From NCBI RefSeq assembly GCF_017963645.1, contig NZ_JAGMWN010000001.1, positions 930,001 through 994,000 on the forward strand: a stretch of 64,000 nucleotides of DNA, in the 5' to 3' direction. This document shows, piece by piece, positions 45,428-54,527 of this stretch; within the stretch, counting starts at the first letter, position 1; the number at the start of each line of letters is the position of its first letter. The position numbers and the translations under genes were made by a program. Origin of the DNA: Marivibrio halodurans (lineage in GTDB: Bacteria; Pseudomonadota; Alphaproteobacteria; UBA8366; Aestuariispiraceae). The notes beneath the pieces were generated by a model that had not been told where the DNA came from, ran no database searches, and was given only the letters and a program-made list of their open reading frames with translations.

Positions 45428-47538
45428 GCGTCCCCCCAATAGGACCGCGTCCCCGTCCATGTCGCGTCGGCACCGTCCAGCCGCAGACGGCCGATACGGT
45501 TGTTGAAGATACCGCCGATATAGAGATGCCCCTTATGCTCGCGCATCGAGGTGATCATCGGATGGTTCTCCCCCCCGAAGTCCCAGAGGGTCTCCAGGAT
45601 GGTCCCCGCCTCGTCGAAGCGGACGATGCAGCCGGTATTGATGTTGGGATAGAGCCACTCGTCCGGCGCGGTGCGGCGCGCCATGCGCTTTCGGAAACCG
45701 GGCATCCTGAGCGCGAGATCGAGCGAGGGCGTCCGCATCCCGACCAGCGCCAGCCAGTAGGTCCCGTCGGACGCGCGGTTGATATTGTCGGGGAAACCGG
45801 GGAGGTCGGGGATAACCGGCTCGACCGTCCCGGCCCGCGGCCCATCGAAGTAATAGCGGCTGACTCGCGCGCCCCAGGTTTCCGCGAACAGGAACGACCG
45901 CCCGTCATGGGTCATGCAGATGCCGTTCGGAAAGACCAGGTTCTTGAGCACGGTGCGCGTCGTGCCCGTATTCGGATCGAAGCAGATGATCCGGCCGTTA
46001 CCGCGCGATTCCAGGCAATCCACCGGCCAGTCGTGCATCTCATAGCGGATCGTCGCCTCGCTAAAGAAGATCCGGCCATCCGGCGCGATATCCAGATCGT
46101 CGGCGAGCCGCAGCCGTGAATCGTCGATCACCGAGAACAGGGACCGGTTGGTCTCGTCCGTCAGCTTCTCGATGCTTCGATCGGGGCGCACGGCGTAGAG
46201 CCCCATGCCGCCGACGCAGCAGATCAGCGAACCGTTCCGCGCGAAGGCGAGACCGAGTGGCCGCCCGCCGATATGGACATAGACCTCCTGCCGCGCATAG
46301 TCGGGCGCCAGGAAACGAACGATGTCGCCCGTCCGGTTGCCGGTATAGATATTGTCCGCGTCATCGAGAATCACGTCCTCCGGCCCGTCGATCCGGTCGA
46401 GGCCGATCCGCTCCACCGGCCGCAGCCGGTCGTTGAGGGCGTAGGGCAAGCCCTCCCCCATGCCGGGCGGGGGCGGCAGGGCGGCGTAGGTCGGGGAGAC
46501 ATAGACTTCCGACAGCAGCTTGTGCCGGTTCTTCAGCCAGCGCACGTCGATCGCCACGGCGAGCAGCAGGACAAAGCCCAGCAGCAACGAATTCGCGCCG
46601 CTGGTGATGCCGAGGCGGACCAGACTGTTCACCATCAGCATGACGGTGATGGAGCCGATCACCGCCTTCGCGGCCGAGCCCCGGCCACCGCCCAGGCTGT
46701 TGCCGCCCAGCACGGCCGCCGTCAGCGCCGCGATCTCCAACCCGATGCCGGTATCCGCGCCCGCCCCGCCGAGACGCGAGGCGAAGAGCAACCCGGCGAG
46801 CGCGCTGAGCGTGCCCGAGACGATATAGGTCGTGCAGATAACGCGGCGCACCGGAATGCCGACATTATAGGCCGAACGCCGCGAGCCGCCGGTCGCCATG
46901 ACATGCCATCCGACCCGGGTGCGGCTCAGCACCAGATGCAGCAATATCGCGATCACCCCGGTGACGATGACGCTGAGGGGAATCCCCAGAAAATAGCCTT
47001 CGCCGAGGAAGAACCAGGCATCCGAATCCGGAAAAACGGCCGCGATGCGCACGGAATATGTCAACAACAGCATATCGACAACGGCGCGCACGATGATCAA
47101 CGTCACCAGCGTCGTCAGGAAGGCGCGCAGCCGCAGATAGCCGACCAGCACGCCGTTCACCAGGCCGACCGCCGCCCCGCACAGGAGCGTCCCGATCACC
47201 ACCGCCGGCACCGGCAGTCCCGCGACGTTCATGAGCGCCAGCGCCACGATATTGCCGAGCGCGAAGGTCGAACCGACGCTGAGGTCGATACCGCCACCGA
47301 CCATCACGATCATCAGCGCCAGGACGAGGAGACCGAACTCCCCCCATTGCCGGGCAAGATTGCCGACGCTGGCCGCGGTGAAGAAATCGGGGATAGCGGA
47401 CCCGAAGGTCGCGATCACGACAAGCAGGATGAGGACCGGAATGGCGTTGTCGATCCACCGCTTGGCGAGCAATTCGCCCAGCACATGGTCCGGCACAATC
47501 CGGTAACGCCACCGTGTAACGGTCTCGGAGACGGACAT
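45424..47538 (-). CDS. Fusion: Rbs-type ABC permease plus strictosidine-synthase/paraoxonase-like beta-propeller, cassette 2
   Basis: A 704 aa protein. Residues 1-340 are an Rbs-type permease (MVGGGIDLSVGSTFALGNIV), and residues 380-704 are the propeller. Kept residues: E387-D388 (GPED), D481 in ADDLDIAPDG, N538 (FPNGI), D584-N585 (PDN). ITSMREHKGHLYIGGIFNNR near the end matches the last blade. The linker (about 340-380) is poorly conserved with cassette 1, while both domains are well conserved, as expected of a stable, old fusion. That the same fusion occurs twice in the window excludes a chance frameshift or misassembly. Upstream lies the binding-protein gene with a hairpin between. Confidence 0.9.
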   Translation of the reverse strand: MSVSETVTRWRYRIVPDHVLGELLAKRWIDNAIPVLILLVVIATFGSAIPDFFTAASVGNLARQWGEFGLLVLALMIVMVGGGIDLSVGSTFALGNIVALALMNVAGLPVPAVVIGTLLCGAAVGLVNGVLVGYLRLRAFLTTLVTLIIVRAVVDMLLLTYSVRIAAVFPDSDAWFFLGEGYFLGIPLSVIVTGVIAILLHLVLSRTRVGWHVMATGGSRRSAYNVGIPVRRVICTTYIVSGTLSALAGLLFASRLGGAGADTGIGLEIAALTAAVLGGNSLGGGRGSAAKAVIGSITVMLMVNSLVRLGITSGANSLLLGFVLLLAVAIDVRWLKNRHKLLSEVYVSPTYAALPPPPGMGEGLPYALNDRLRPVERIGLDRIDGPEDVILDDADNIYTGNRTGDIVRFLAPDYARQEVYVHIGGRPLGLAFARNGSLICCVGGMGLYAVRPDRSIEKLTDETNRSLFSVIDDSRLRLADDLDIAPDGRIFFSEATIRYEMHDWPVDCLESRGNGRIICFDPNTGTTRTVLKNLVFPNGICMTHDGRSFLFAETWGARVSRYYFDGPRAGTVEPVIPDLPGFPDNINRASDGTYWLALVGMRTPSLDLALRMPGFRKRMARRTAPDEWLYPNINTGCIVRFDEAGTILETLWDFGGENHPMITSMREHKGHLYIGGIFNNRIGRLRLDGADATWTGTRSYWGDA

Positions 47539-47578
47539 CGGGGAAGGCTCCGCGCTCTATAAACACGCAAGAAAGGGA

Positions 47579-47612
47579 GGCGATGCGGACCGCCGCGACG
47601 GCCCGCATCGCC
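47579..47612 (-). promoter_or_regulatory. Hairpin after the cassette 2 binding-protein gene
   Basis: GGCGATGCGG and CCGCATCGCC form a perfect ten-base stem; the loop holds a small inner CCG/CGG pairing. It takes the same place as the hairpin at 37086 in cassette 1, but the sequence is unrelated. Confidence 0.6.
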
Positions 47613-47624
47613 GAGGGGAAGCAC

Positions 47625-48638
47625 CTACCGATCCAGCGTCCAGCAGGAGCCGGGGGTCATGTTTTCCTTGGTCAGGAAGGTAAGCGGCGAGAAGAGCGTG
47701 GTCTTCGCCGCCCCCGGCTCGGGCTGGTTCTGGAACAGCCGCATGACCGTCATCGAGATATCGCGCGCCTGACCCGGCACGTCATAGCTGACGACCTCCG
47801 AATAGGTGCCTTTCTCCAAGCCGTCGCAGGCCGACTGATTGCCGCCGCCGGAGGTGATCAGATAGACGTCCTTGCCGGCCTCCTTGATCGCGGCCCCGGT
47901 GCCGATGTCCATGACATCCCAGAAGCCAACGATGCCGCAGAGATCCGGGTGCTGCTGCAACACGGTCGCGGCGATGTTCTTCGCCTTGGTCGCGTCCCAG
48001 TCGGCGGCCTGGTTCGAGACCACCCGCATGTCGGGATTCGCCTCGAGGACGTTGTTGATCCCCTTCATCTGGTAGGCGCTGGCGGCAGCCGTCAGAACCC
48101 CCTGAACAATCGCGATCTTGCCGTTGCCGCCATTGGCGGGACCGCACCGGTCGATCAGCTTTCGCGCCATCCGCTCGCCCATGCTGACATAGTCCGCGCC
48201 GACGAAGGCGTCGGTCGAGTAGCTGGAGTTCATGTTGACCTGCACCACGTAGATGCCGGCCTGCTCCGCCTTCCTCAAAAGACGGGCGTAGGACTGCACA
48301 TCGGGGTTATGCACGACGATGGCATCCGGCTTTTCCGAAAGCAGGGAAGTGATCGCTTGGGCGCCCGCGTCGGTGCTCCAATTCGGATCGCGAATCTCGA
48401 CCGTGATACCGAAAGGTTCCAGGGTCTCCCGCATGCCGGCGGCCCATCCCTCCGTCAGATCGAGGCCCATCGCGACGGGCACGAAAACGACCGTCTTGCC
48501 CTCCATCGCCTGATAGAAGGGCGCGCGCGTGGGATCGTCGATACCCTGGGCGTTACCCGGGGCGCTTGCCCCCGCGAGGCCGGTGGCGGCCCCGATCGCG
48601 AGCGTGGCGGCGACGGCCGCCGATTTCAGGATACGCAT
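47625..48638 (-). CDS. Periplasmic sugar-type binding protein, cassette 2
   Basis: Binding protein of 337 aa, paralog of the one at 37144. The signal peptide ends near residue 31 (GNAQG). The mature part has GKTVVFVPVAMGLDLTEGW, LSEKPDAIVVHNPDVQSYAR and LQQHPDLCGIVGFWDVMDIG, each matching cassette 1. The pattern VFVP-x-x-MG-x-x-LTEGW seems special to this pair. GGGAGGAATGAC precedes the ATG. The ligand is not predictable. The Trp/Asp-rich DxxWDxTKAK stretch is shared (DWDATKAK, DWEPEKAR). Confidence 0.9.
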   Translation of the reverse strand: MRILKSAAVAATLAIGAATGLAGASAPGNAQGIDDPTRAPFYQAMEGKTVVFVPVAMGLDLTEGWAAGMRETLEPFGITVEIRDPNWSTDAGAQAITSLLSEKPDAIVVHNPDVQSYARLLRKAEQAGIYVVQVNMNSSYSTDAFVGADYVSMGERMARKLIDRCGPANGGNGKIAIVQGVLTAAASAYQMKGINNVLEANPDMRVVSNQAADWDATKAKNIAATVLQQHPDLCGIVGFWDVMDIGTGAAIKEAGKDVYLITSGGGNQSACDGLEKGTYSEVVSYDVPGQARDISMTVMRLFQNQPEPGAAKTTLFSPLTFLTKENMTPGSCWTLDR

Positions 48639-48677
48639 GTCATTCCTCCCGGTTTTCTAAGATTTTTCACGGTTTGG

Positions 48678-49652
48678 TCAGATGTCCCCCTGTTGGGCGG
48701 TCTGCTCGTCGCGGGGGTTCAGGAATGTGTCGATCACAATGGCGGAGAGCAGAATCATGCCCTTGATGACGTTCTGGACCGTGTACTGGATGTTCATGAT
48801 CGTCATGCCGTTGAGCAGGATTCCGATCAGCAGGGTCCCGACGACGACGTTCCGGATTCCGCCCCGCCCGCCGGACAGGCCGATCCCGCCGAGCACCACG
48901 ACGAGGATCACGTCATAGACGTAGGTCGAGTTGGCGACGCGGGTGTTCATGCTGGCGACGGACGCGGCCGTGACGATGCCGGCGACATAGCCGATCGAGG
49001 CCGACAGCATGTATTGCAGCACGATGGTCGGGCGGGCCGGTACGCCGGCGATCCGGGCCGCCGCCAGATTGTCCCCCACCGCGCGCAGATAGCGCCCCGT
49101 CCGGGTGTAGCGCAGGAAGAGATAGCCGACGAGACAGACCGCCGCGAAGAGGAAGATCGGCACCGGCACGCCCGCGAGCGAGCCCTGGCCAAGCCACACC
49201 AGATAGCGCGCCTCGTCCGGCAGATAGACGACATCGAGGTCGAACAGGAAATAGCGACCGAAGCCGTAGATCAGCGTCCCCATGGCGAGCGTCGCGAAGA
49301 TCGCGGGAATTTCCACGAAGGCGATCAACACGCCGGTGATCATCCCGCCGATCAGGCTGAATCCGAGACCGATCGCGGCCGCTTGGACGAAATCCATCCC
49401 CGTCGCGGCGAGTTGCAGGGCCCAGGCGACCGACACCGCCATCAGGGCCACCAGCGACAGATCGATGCCGCGGCCAATGACCACCAGCCCCATCGCGACG
49501 CCGAGCATGCCAAGGATTGATACGCTTCGAACCAGGTTGAGCAGATTGTCGGCGCTCAGGAACCCGGGCAATGCGAGCGCGAACACGGCGCACAGAAGCA
49601 CTGCGAGCGCGAATACGATCTGCTCCTGGGTCAAGCGCCCCATCACGCTCAT
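48678..49652 (-). CDS. Rbs-type ABC permease (no propeller), cassette 2; first gene of the long operon
   Basis: Membrane permease of 324 aa with about nine segments. GLVVIGRGIDLSLVALMAVS and LGGIGLSGGRGGIRNVVVGTL are family stretches, matching the cassette 1 plain permease. GGGGAGGATGGC precedes the ATG. It is the first of thirteen minus-strand genes down to the cassette 1 ATPase, all with gaps of about 100 bases or less. A palindrome-like site and the divergent AraC gene lie upstream. Confidence 0.9.
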   Translation of the reverse strand: MSVMGRLTQEQIVFALAVLLCAVFALALPGFLSADNLLNLVRSVSILGMLGVAMGLVVIGRGIDLSLVALMAVSVAWALQLAATGMDFVQAAAIGLGFSLIGGMITGVLIAFVEIPAIFATLAMGTLIYGFGRYFLFDLDVVYLPDEARYLVWLGQGSLAGVPVPIFLFAAVCLVGYLFLRYTRTGRYLRAVGDNLAAARIAGVPARPTIVLQYMLSASIGYVAGIVTAASVASMNTRVANSTYVYDVILVVVLGGIGLSGGRGGIRNVVVGTLLIGILLNGMTIMNIQYTVQNVIKGMILLSAIVIDTFLNPRDEQTAQQGDI

Positions 49653-49680
49653 GCCATCCTCCCCAACGCGATATTTTTAG

Positions 49681-49698
49681 TGCGATCACAGATCACGG
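49681..49698 (-). promoter_or_regulatory. Operator-like site before the long ABC operon
   Basis: TGCGATCACAGATCACGG contains a one-mismatch copy of the TGTGATCACA palindrome and an overlapping half site (GATCAC). On the minus strand it is followed by TAAAAATAT, a possible -10, about 20 bases before the first start codon. Confidence 0.4.
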
Positions 49699-49921
49699 AT
49701 CGGTAATGTGGAGGATATGAGGAACGGCGCGTTCGAATCTTTCGCGTTGGCGCAGATTTCTTTTCTGAGAGTGCAGAGGGGCCGCTTCGGTGTTGAATAT
49801 CCGTACCCAAGCGGATTTGGTATGGTTCACGTCACGGCACGCGCGGATACGCATGAAGCGAAAGGGGCCTCGTCAAAACGCCAAAACAAGCCCCGGGCGC
49901 CGGCCGTGAAGGGAGGACGTC

Positions 49922-50893
49922 ATGGAACTGGTTTTCGATACGGGCGCGCTCGACCCGGGCGCGCGCTACATGGCTTGGCGGGAAGCGATTTGCGACGTCT
50001 ATGTCAATGTCGACGTCAAGGCGACCCGGCCCGAGGAATACAAAGGGTTCATCCGCGAGGCGCATTTCGGCAAGATCGCGCTAACGGATATTTTCCTCTC
50101 CGAACAGCGGATCAGGCGCAATCGCCGACACATCTCGCGCCTCGACAAGGACTGCTACTATCTGCAGTTCCTGCATCATGGCACCTTGCGGGTGCTGCAG
50201 CATGGCGGGGAGCATCTGTCGAACCCCGCGCGCGGGGCCATCTTCAGCGCGACCGAGCAATATGAACTACAATGCCACGGTGATGTCCGGTCCTTCTATC
50301 TGGAGATTCCCCGCGACGATTTCGCCGGACGCTTCCCCAAGGACCGAATCCCGATCGCGGAGATCATCAACACGACGAACGGGATGGGGCGCATCGCGGT
50401 CGAATTCTGCGCGATGCTCGCTTCCGAGGGGGCGCAACTCGGTGCCGACACCCGCTCCCGATTGGGCGATCAGCTCTTGGACATCCTTGCGCTGACCCTG
50501 CTCTCCGGCGAGGGCGACGTGCCGGAGTCCGAAAGCGCGACCGGCACTCTTCGCCTGCGCGCCCTACAACAATGGATCGACGCCCATCTCGGCGATGCCG
50601 ACATGACGCTGGAGCGGATCGCGCACGCCAACAACATGTCGTTGCGAACGCTGCATCTCCTGTTCGAACCGTGCGAGATGTCCGCCTCGGAATGGATATG
50701 GCATCGTCGGCTGCAACATTGCCATGACGCGATCGTGAAGGGCGACGGGCGCTCGATCACCTCGATCGCCTTCGAGCATGGCTTCAACAGCTCGGCCCAT
50801 TTCAGCACGATGTTCCGGCGCAAGTTCGGCCTCTCCCCCCGGGAAATGGCGCGAACGGCCCTCCGCCCGGCGGGTGGGCGCGGCAAGGGATGA
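49922..50893 (+). CDS. AraC-family transcriptional regulator
   Basis: A 323 aa regulator with an N-terminal AraC_binding_2-like domain (about 1-200) and a C-terminal AraC DNA-binding domain with two helix-turn-helix units (MTLERIAHANNMSLRTLHLLF; SITSIAFEHGFNSSAHFSTMFRR). GAAGGGAGGACGTC gives a strong ribosome site. It is divergent from the long ABC/acyl-CoA operon with 269 bases between, so that operon is its likely target. Regulators of this kind often sense the substrate or a CoA ester of the pathway. Confidence 0.92.
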   Translation: MELVFDTGALDPGARYMAWREAICDVYVNVDVKATRPEEYKGFIREAHFGKIALTDIFLSEQRIRRNRRHISRLDKDCYYLQFLHHGTLRVLQHGGEHLSNPARGAIFSATEQYELQCHGDVRSFYLEIPRDDFAGRFPKDRIPIAEIINTTNGMGRIAVEFCAMLASEGAQLGADTRSRLGDQLLDILALTLLSGEGDVPESESATGTLRLRALQQWIDAHLGDADMTLERIAHANNMSLRTLHLLFEPCEMSASEWIWHRRLQHCHDAIVKGDGRSITSIAFEHGFNSSAHFSTMFRRKFGLSPREMARTALRPAGGRGKG

Positions 50894-50945
50894 CCGGGGG
50901 CGCTCTGCCCCTCCCTCTCGCATCGCTGCTGCCCGGCGGCCTCGT

Positions 50946-51740
50946 TCAAGCGGTTTCAGCACCCGCCTGCCGTTCCTCTTGCGCCAACTTATAAAAGCGC
51001 CGTATCGAGAAGTGTGACGCGCGGATATCGAGCGTGATCGCCCGCCTGGCGGCTCTTTGATCCCGGCGCGAGAATGCGTCGATCACATCCCCATGAACCC
51101 GGTGGCCGATCGTGAAGAGGCGCTCGAACAAGTGCTCGTCCTTCTGCGCGGCCGCCAGAATCGGTCCCGTGCGAAGCCAAAGACTGGAGATGATATCGAG
51201 CAATTGGGGGTATCGCGCCGCCCGGTAGATGGCGAAATGGAACGCCTGATTGGCGGCGAGGGTCGCGTCGAAATCCCGTGCCCGCGAAACCTCCCTCATG
51301 GTTTCATTGTGCGCGCGCAGCGTCTCTATCAAGGCCGGGTCCTTCGCGCGGCAGGCCTTTTCCGCCGCGAACCCCTCTATCTGCATGCGGATGCGGATAT
51401 ATTCCTCGTGCTCGTCCGCGCGATAGGGCGCGACCTGAAGAACCCGGCCGGAGGATTGATCGAAGGCCCGTTCCGCCACCAGCCGCGCGATCGCGTCGCG
51501 CACCGGCATCGGGCTGGTGCCCAGCGCCTGGGCGAGTCCGCGGATCGATACCTGCTCCCCCGGCAGGAACTCCCCCTTCAACAAGGCAAGCCGAAGGCTC
51601 TGATATACACGTTCCTGTACCGTGGTCACATCCACGGGCGACAGGCCGCGCTTCGCGCCCGACCCGCCGTCGCTGTTCAAATGGCCATCCGCCACCTTGC
51701 ACAACCCTCGTACCGTCGCGCCGCGTCGCGGCGCCTCCAT
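50946..51740 (-). CDS. GntR-family (FCD) transcriptional regulator
   Basis: A 264 aa regulator. The winged helix is VQERVYQSLRLALLKGEFLPGEQVSIRGLAQALGTSPMPVRDAIARL, followed by an FCD ligand domain with the metal-binding residues expected in this group (RMQIEGFAAEKA, NQAFHFAIYRAA, GHRVHGDVIDAF). AGGGAAC precedes the ATG at 51740; the first 35 residues are unstructured, and a later start is possible. It is divergent from the Liv-type operon and likely represses it. An inverted repeat and a TGTGATCACA palindrome in the gap are candidate binding sites. Confidence 0.9.
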   Translation of the reverse strand: MEAPRRGATVRGLCKVADGHLNSDGGSGAKRGLSPVDVTTVQERVYQSLRLALLKGEFLPGEQVSIRGLAQALGTSPMPVRDAIARLVAERAFDQSSGRVLQVAPYRADEHEEYIRIRMQIEGFAAEKACRAKDPALIETLRAHNETMREVSRARDFDATLAANQAFHFAIYRAARYPQLLDIISSLWLRTGPILAAAQKDEHLFERLFTIGHRVHGDVIDAFSRRDQRAARRAITLDIRASHFSIRRFYKLAQEERQAGAETA

Positions 51741-51869
51741 GTTCCCTATACCATCCCACCGGCCGCACGAAACGGATCATGATTCGCGGCCCACGGTCTT
51801 CACCAGGCACGGCCATTGCCGGAGCCCCCGACGGACGCCCGACCCTGGCCAGGACTTTCATCGCCGGCA

Positions 51870-51893
51870 CTATAGGACCCGGCCATCCTATAG
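51870..51893. promoter_or_regulatory. Inverted repeat between the GntR gene and the Liv operon
   Basis: CTATAGGA, eight bases, TCCTATAG: perfect eight-base arms, 130 bases before the GntR start. It is a candidate operator or pair of -10-like elements on opposite strands. Confidence 0.45.
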
Positions 51894-51988
51894 GGAACCG
51901 CTCGCGCGGCCCTCGGGTCCGACGAGAAGCGGCACCGCCCAGAAGCCGCCCCACCCGCTACCCGGTCCTTACTTCGGAGGCGATGAGG

Positions 51989-52033
51989 AGCGGGAATAGC
52001 GGGAATAGCGGGAATAGCGGGAATAGCGGGAAT
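51989..52033. repeat. Five perfect 9-base tandem repeats
   Basis: AGCGGGAAT is repeated five times head to tail in the 519-base gap between the GntR gene and the Liv operon. It does not lie in a convincing gene. Such short repeats change copy number readily, and here they sit between two candidate operators. Confidence 0.9.
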
Positions 52034-52072
52034 CCAAATAGGCCAGACCGATCCAGCCTCCAACTCTCTTTT

Positions 52073-52086
52073 TGTGTGATCACACA
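52073..52086. promoter_or_regulatory. 14-base perfect palindrome upstream of the Liv operon
   Basis: TGTGTGATCACACA, containing the ten-base TGTGATCACA seen also at 16570. It lies 174 bases before the binding-protein start and 330 before the divergent GntR start. The sequence suits a FadR/FCD-type GntR dimer, although Crp-like proteins also use TGTGA half sites. Confidence 0.5.
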
Positions 52087-52259
52087 TCACATATCAAATA
52101 TCTTTACGATGGAAAGTATCGTGACTACGATCCCGCTGTTCCCGCGATGCGCGAGGAACGGCCCTGGATCGTGACGAATAAGGATCGGAGAAATCCTCGT
52201 CACCGCCGTCATTCGCGGCGCGGGCACGACAACGAACCGAACTGGTGGAGGAACACGCC

Positions 52260-53489
52260 GTGAAAAAACTCTCGCTCCTCGCGGCCCTGTCCGCGGGCCT
52301 CCTGTCCGCGACCGTGGCGCAGGCGGAACCCTTGAAGATCGGAATCATCGAAAGCCTATCCGGCGCCCAGACCTCGTCCGGCCGCCTCTACGCGACCGCG
52401 ATCCAATATGGCGTCGACAAGATCAACGCCGGGGGCGGCTTCAACGGCGAACCGATCGAGGTCCTGGAATACGACAATGCCGGCGGCGCGCCCGGCGCGG
52501 CCGACAAGTTCCGTCAGGCCGTGGCCGACGGGGTCGACATCGTGTTCCAGGGCGCCTCCTCGGCCATCGCCGGCCAGATCACGGAGGATGTCCGCAAGCA
52601 CAATATCCGCAATCCCGGCAAGGAGATCATGTTCATCAATGTCGGCGCGGAGGCGATGCAGCTAACCGGCGATCAGTGTCATTTCTACCATTTTCGCTAC
52701 ACGACGACCGCGCCGATGCGCGTCAATGCCCTGGTCCAGTCGATGCGGCAGGCGGGCGACCTCGGCACGCGCGTCTATTCGATCAACCAGAACTATTCCT
52801 GGGGCCAGGACATGCAGGCCGCGATCGAGGCGGCGGCCACGGATAACGGCTACGAGGTCGTGGACACCGTCCTGCACGACGTGAACAAGATCCAGGATTT
52901 CGCGCCCTTCGTCGCCCGGATCAAATCGGCCGAACCCGAGACGGTCATCACCGGCAACTGGTCGAACGACCTACTGCTGTTGATGAAGGCGACGGGCAAT
53001 GCCGGGCTCGACGTGCGCTTCGGCACCACCTATCTCGACCAGCCGGGCAATATCGCCAATGCGGGCGAGACGGCGCTCGGCCATTATATCGCCAACAACT
53101 ACGACAATTCCGCGGGCGAGCCCGCCTTCGCCGACGCCTATAAGGAGGCGACCGGGCATTATCCGCTCTTCGTCGAACCGCAGACCATCTTCGCGGTCGG
53201 CGCGCTCGGCGAGGCGCTCTCCGGCGTCGATTTCGGCGGCGGCGAGATCGACGTCACCACGATCGCCAAGGCGCTCGAGGACACGGCCTACGAGACCCCG
53301 GTCGGCCCCATCACGGTGCGCCCGGAAGACCATCAGACGATCCGCCCGGTGGTCGTCTCCAAGGTGGTGCGAAACGCGAAATATCCAGCCGACGACACCG
53401 ACATGGGCTTCGAGGCGGTCAATGTCGTGGCGGGAGAGGACGCCATCTATCCGGCGCAGGAAAGCTGCGCGATGGACCGCCCGGACTGA
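52260..53489 (+). CDS. Branched-chain-amino-acid-type (LivK-like) binding protein
   Basis: Periplasmic binding protein of 409 aa (Peripla_BP_6). The signal peptide runs to VAQA-EPLKIG, about residue 23. Mature features include GIIESLSGAQTSSGRLYATAIQYGVDKINAGGGFNG split over the first lobe, and LVQSMRQAGDLGTRVYSINQNYSWGQDM. I take the GTG at 52260, with GGAGG eight bases before; the GTG at 52245 overlaps that site. It is the first gene of a seven-gene run. The ligand need not be an amino acid: the SDR and BKACE at the end suggest a beta-hydroxy or keto acid. Confidence 0.9.
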   Translation: MKKLSLLAALSAGLLSATVAQAEPLKIGIIESLSGAQTSSGRLYATAIQYGVDKINAGGGFNGEPIEVLEYDNAGGAPGAADKFRQAVADGVDIVFQGASSAIAGQITEDVRKHNIRNPGKEIMFINVGAEAMQLTGDQCHFYHFRYTTTAPMRVNALVQSMRQAGDLGTRVYSINQNYSWGQDMQAAIEAAATDNGYEVVDTVLHDVNKIQDFAPFVARIKSAEPETVITGNWSNDLLLLMKATGNAGLDVRFGTTYLDQPGNIANAGETALGHYIANNYDNSAGEPAFADAYKEATGHYPLFVEPQTIFAVGALGEALSGVDFGGGEIDVTTIAKALEDTAYETPVGPITVRPEDHQTIRPVVVSKVVRNAKYPADDTDMGFEAVNVVAGEDAIYPAQESCAMDRPD

Positions 53490-53499
53490 ATCGCGACGA

Positions 53500-53542
53500 C
53501 GGTTCCCGGCCGGCGCGCCCATGCGGCTGCCGGCCGGAACCG
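53500..53542 (+). promoter_or_regulatory. Hairpin after the LivK-like gene
   Basis: CGGTTCCCGGCCGGC pairs with GCCGGCCGGAACCG (one bulged C), a 14-base stem, 11 bases after the stop. It is a third case in this window of a hairpin just behind a binding-protein gene and before the permease. Confidence 0.6.
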
Positions 53543-53584
53543 CCGACGCCGCGCACGCTTCCTTCCAGTCGGAGCCCTTACCCC

Positions 53585-54526
53585 GTGGAATTCGCGATCA
53601 TCTCCGCGCTGAACGGCGTGATCTACGGCCTGCTGCTCTTCATGGTGTCGGCCGGCCTGACGCTGATTTTCGGCATGATGGGCGTGCTGAATTTCGCCCA
53701 TGCCTCCTTCTACATGCTGGGTGCCTATATCGCCTATGCGGTCTCGTCGATTTTCGGCTTCTGGGCCGGCCTCCTGGTCGCACCCCTCATCGTCGGCGGC
53801 GTCGGCATGCTGGTCGAGCGGTACCTCCTGCCGCGCGTCCATGCCCATGGCCATGCGCACGAATTGCTGCTGACCTTCGGGCTGGCGCTGATCATCGAGG
53901 AGGCGGTCAAGCTCTTCTTCGGCGACTTCCCGGTCAATTACCAAATGCCGGAAAGCCTGCGCTTCGCGGCCTTCAGCCTGTTCGACACCAACTATCCCTT
54001 CTATCGCCTGTTCATCGGCGGGATCGCGGTGGCGATGTTCATCGCGCTATGGCTGCTGCTCTCCAGGACGCGCACCGGCATCATCGTGCGCGCCGCGGAA
54101 CGGTTGCCCGCGATGGCGGAGGCGCTGGGCCACAATATTCCGGTCGTCTTCATGTCGGTCTTCGGCACGGGCGCGGCGCTCGCCGGTCTTGCCGGCGCGG
54201 TCGCCGGCGCCTTCTATCCGACCAACCCGAACATGGGCCTGGAACTGGGCGTCATCGTCTTCGTGGTGGTCGTCGTCGGCGGGCTCGGGTCGCTCAAGGG
54301 CTCGCTCCTCGCCTCCCTGATGATCGGGCTCTTCTCCTCCTACGCCGTCGGCATCGACTGGTCGCTCGCCACCCTGTTCGATCTCGCCGGCCTCGGCGGT
54401 TGGGCGCGCGCGGTGGGCGGCCTGATCACGATGGAAGTGTCCTCCATCAGTGGAACCATCCCATTCGTCCTGATGCTGCTCGTCCTTCTGATCCGGCCCG
54501 CTGGCCTCATGGGCGAACGGAACTGA
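53585..54526 (+). CDS. Liv-type ABC permease (LivH-like)
   Basis: Membrane permease of 313 aa, about eight segments, starting GTG. VIYGLLLFMVSAGLTLIFGMMGVLNFAHASFYMLGAY is the LivH signature, and ALGHNIPVVFMSVFGTGAALAGLAG lies in the second half. It pairs with the LivM-like protein encoded one base downstream. Confidence 0.9.
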   Translation: MEFAIISALNGVIYGLLLFMVSAGLTLIFGMMGVLNFAHASFYMLGAYIAYAVSSIFGFWAGLLVAPLIVGGVGMLVERYLLPRVHAHGHAHELLLTFGLALIIEEAVKLFFGDFPVNYQMPESLRFAAFSLFDTNYPFYRLFIGGIAVAMFIALWLLLSRTRTGIIVRAAERLPAMAEALGHNIPVVFMSVFGTGAALAGLAGAVAGAFYPTNPNMGLELGVIVFVVVVVGGLGSLKGSLLASLMIGLFSSYAVGIDWSLATLFDLAGLGGWARAVGGLITMEVSSISGTIPFVLMLLVLLIRPAGLMGERN

Positions 54527-54527
54527 G

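Noticed and set aside
51989-52033. The 9-base repeats as a CRISPR array or coding repeat
   Set aside because: There are no spacers, the unit is far too short, and the only frame through it has no start site or conserved context.
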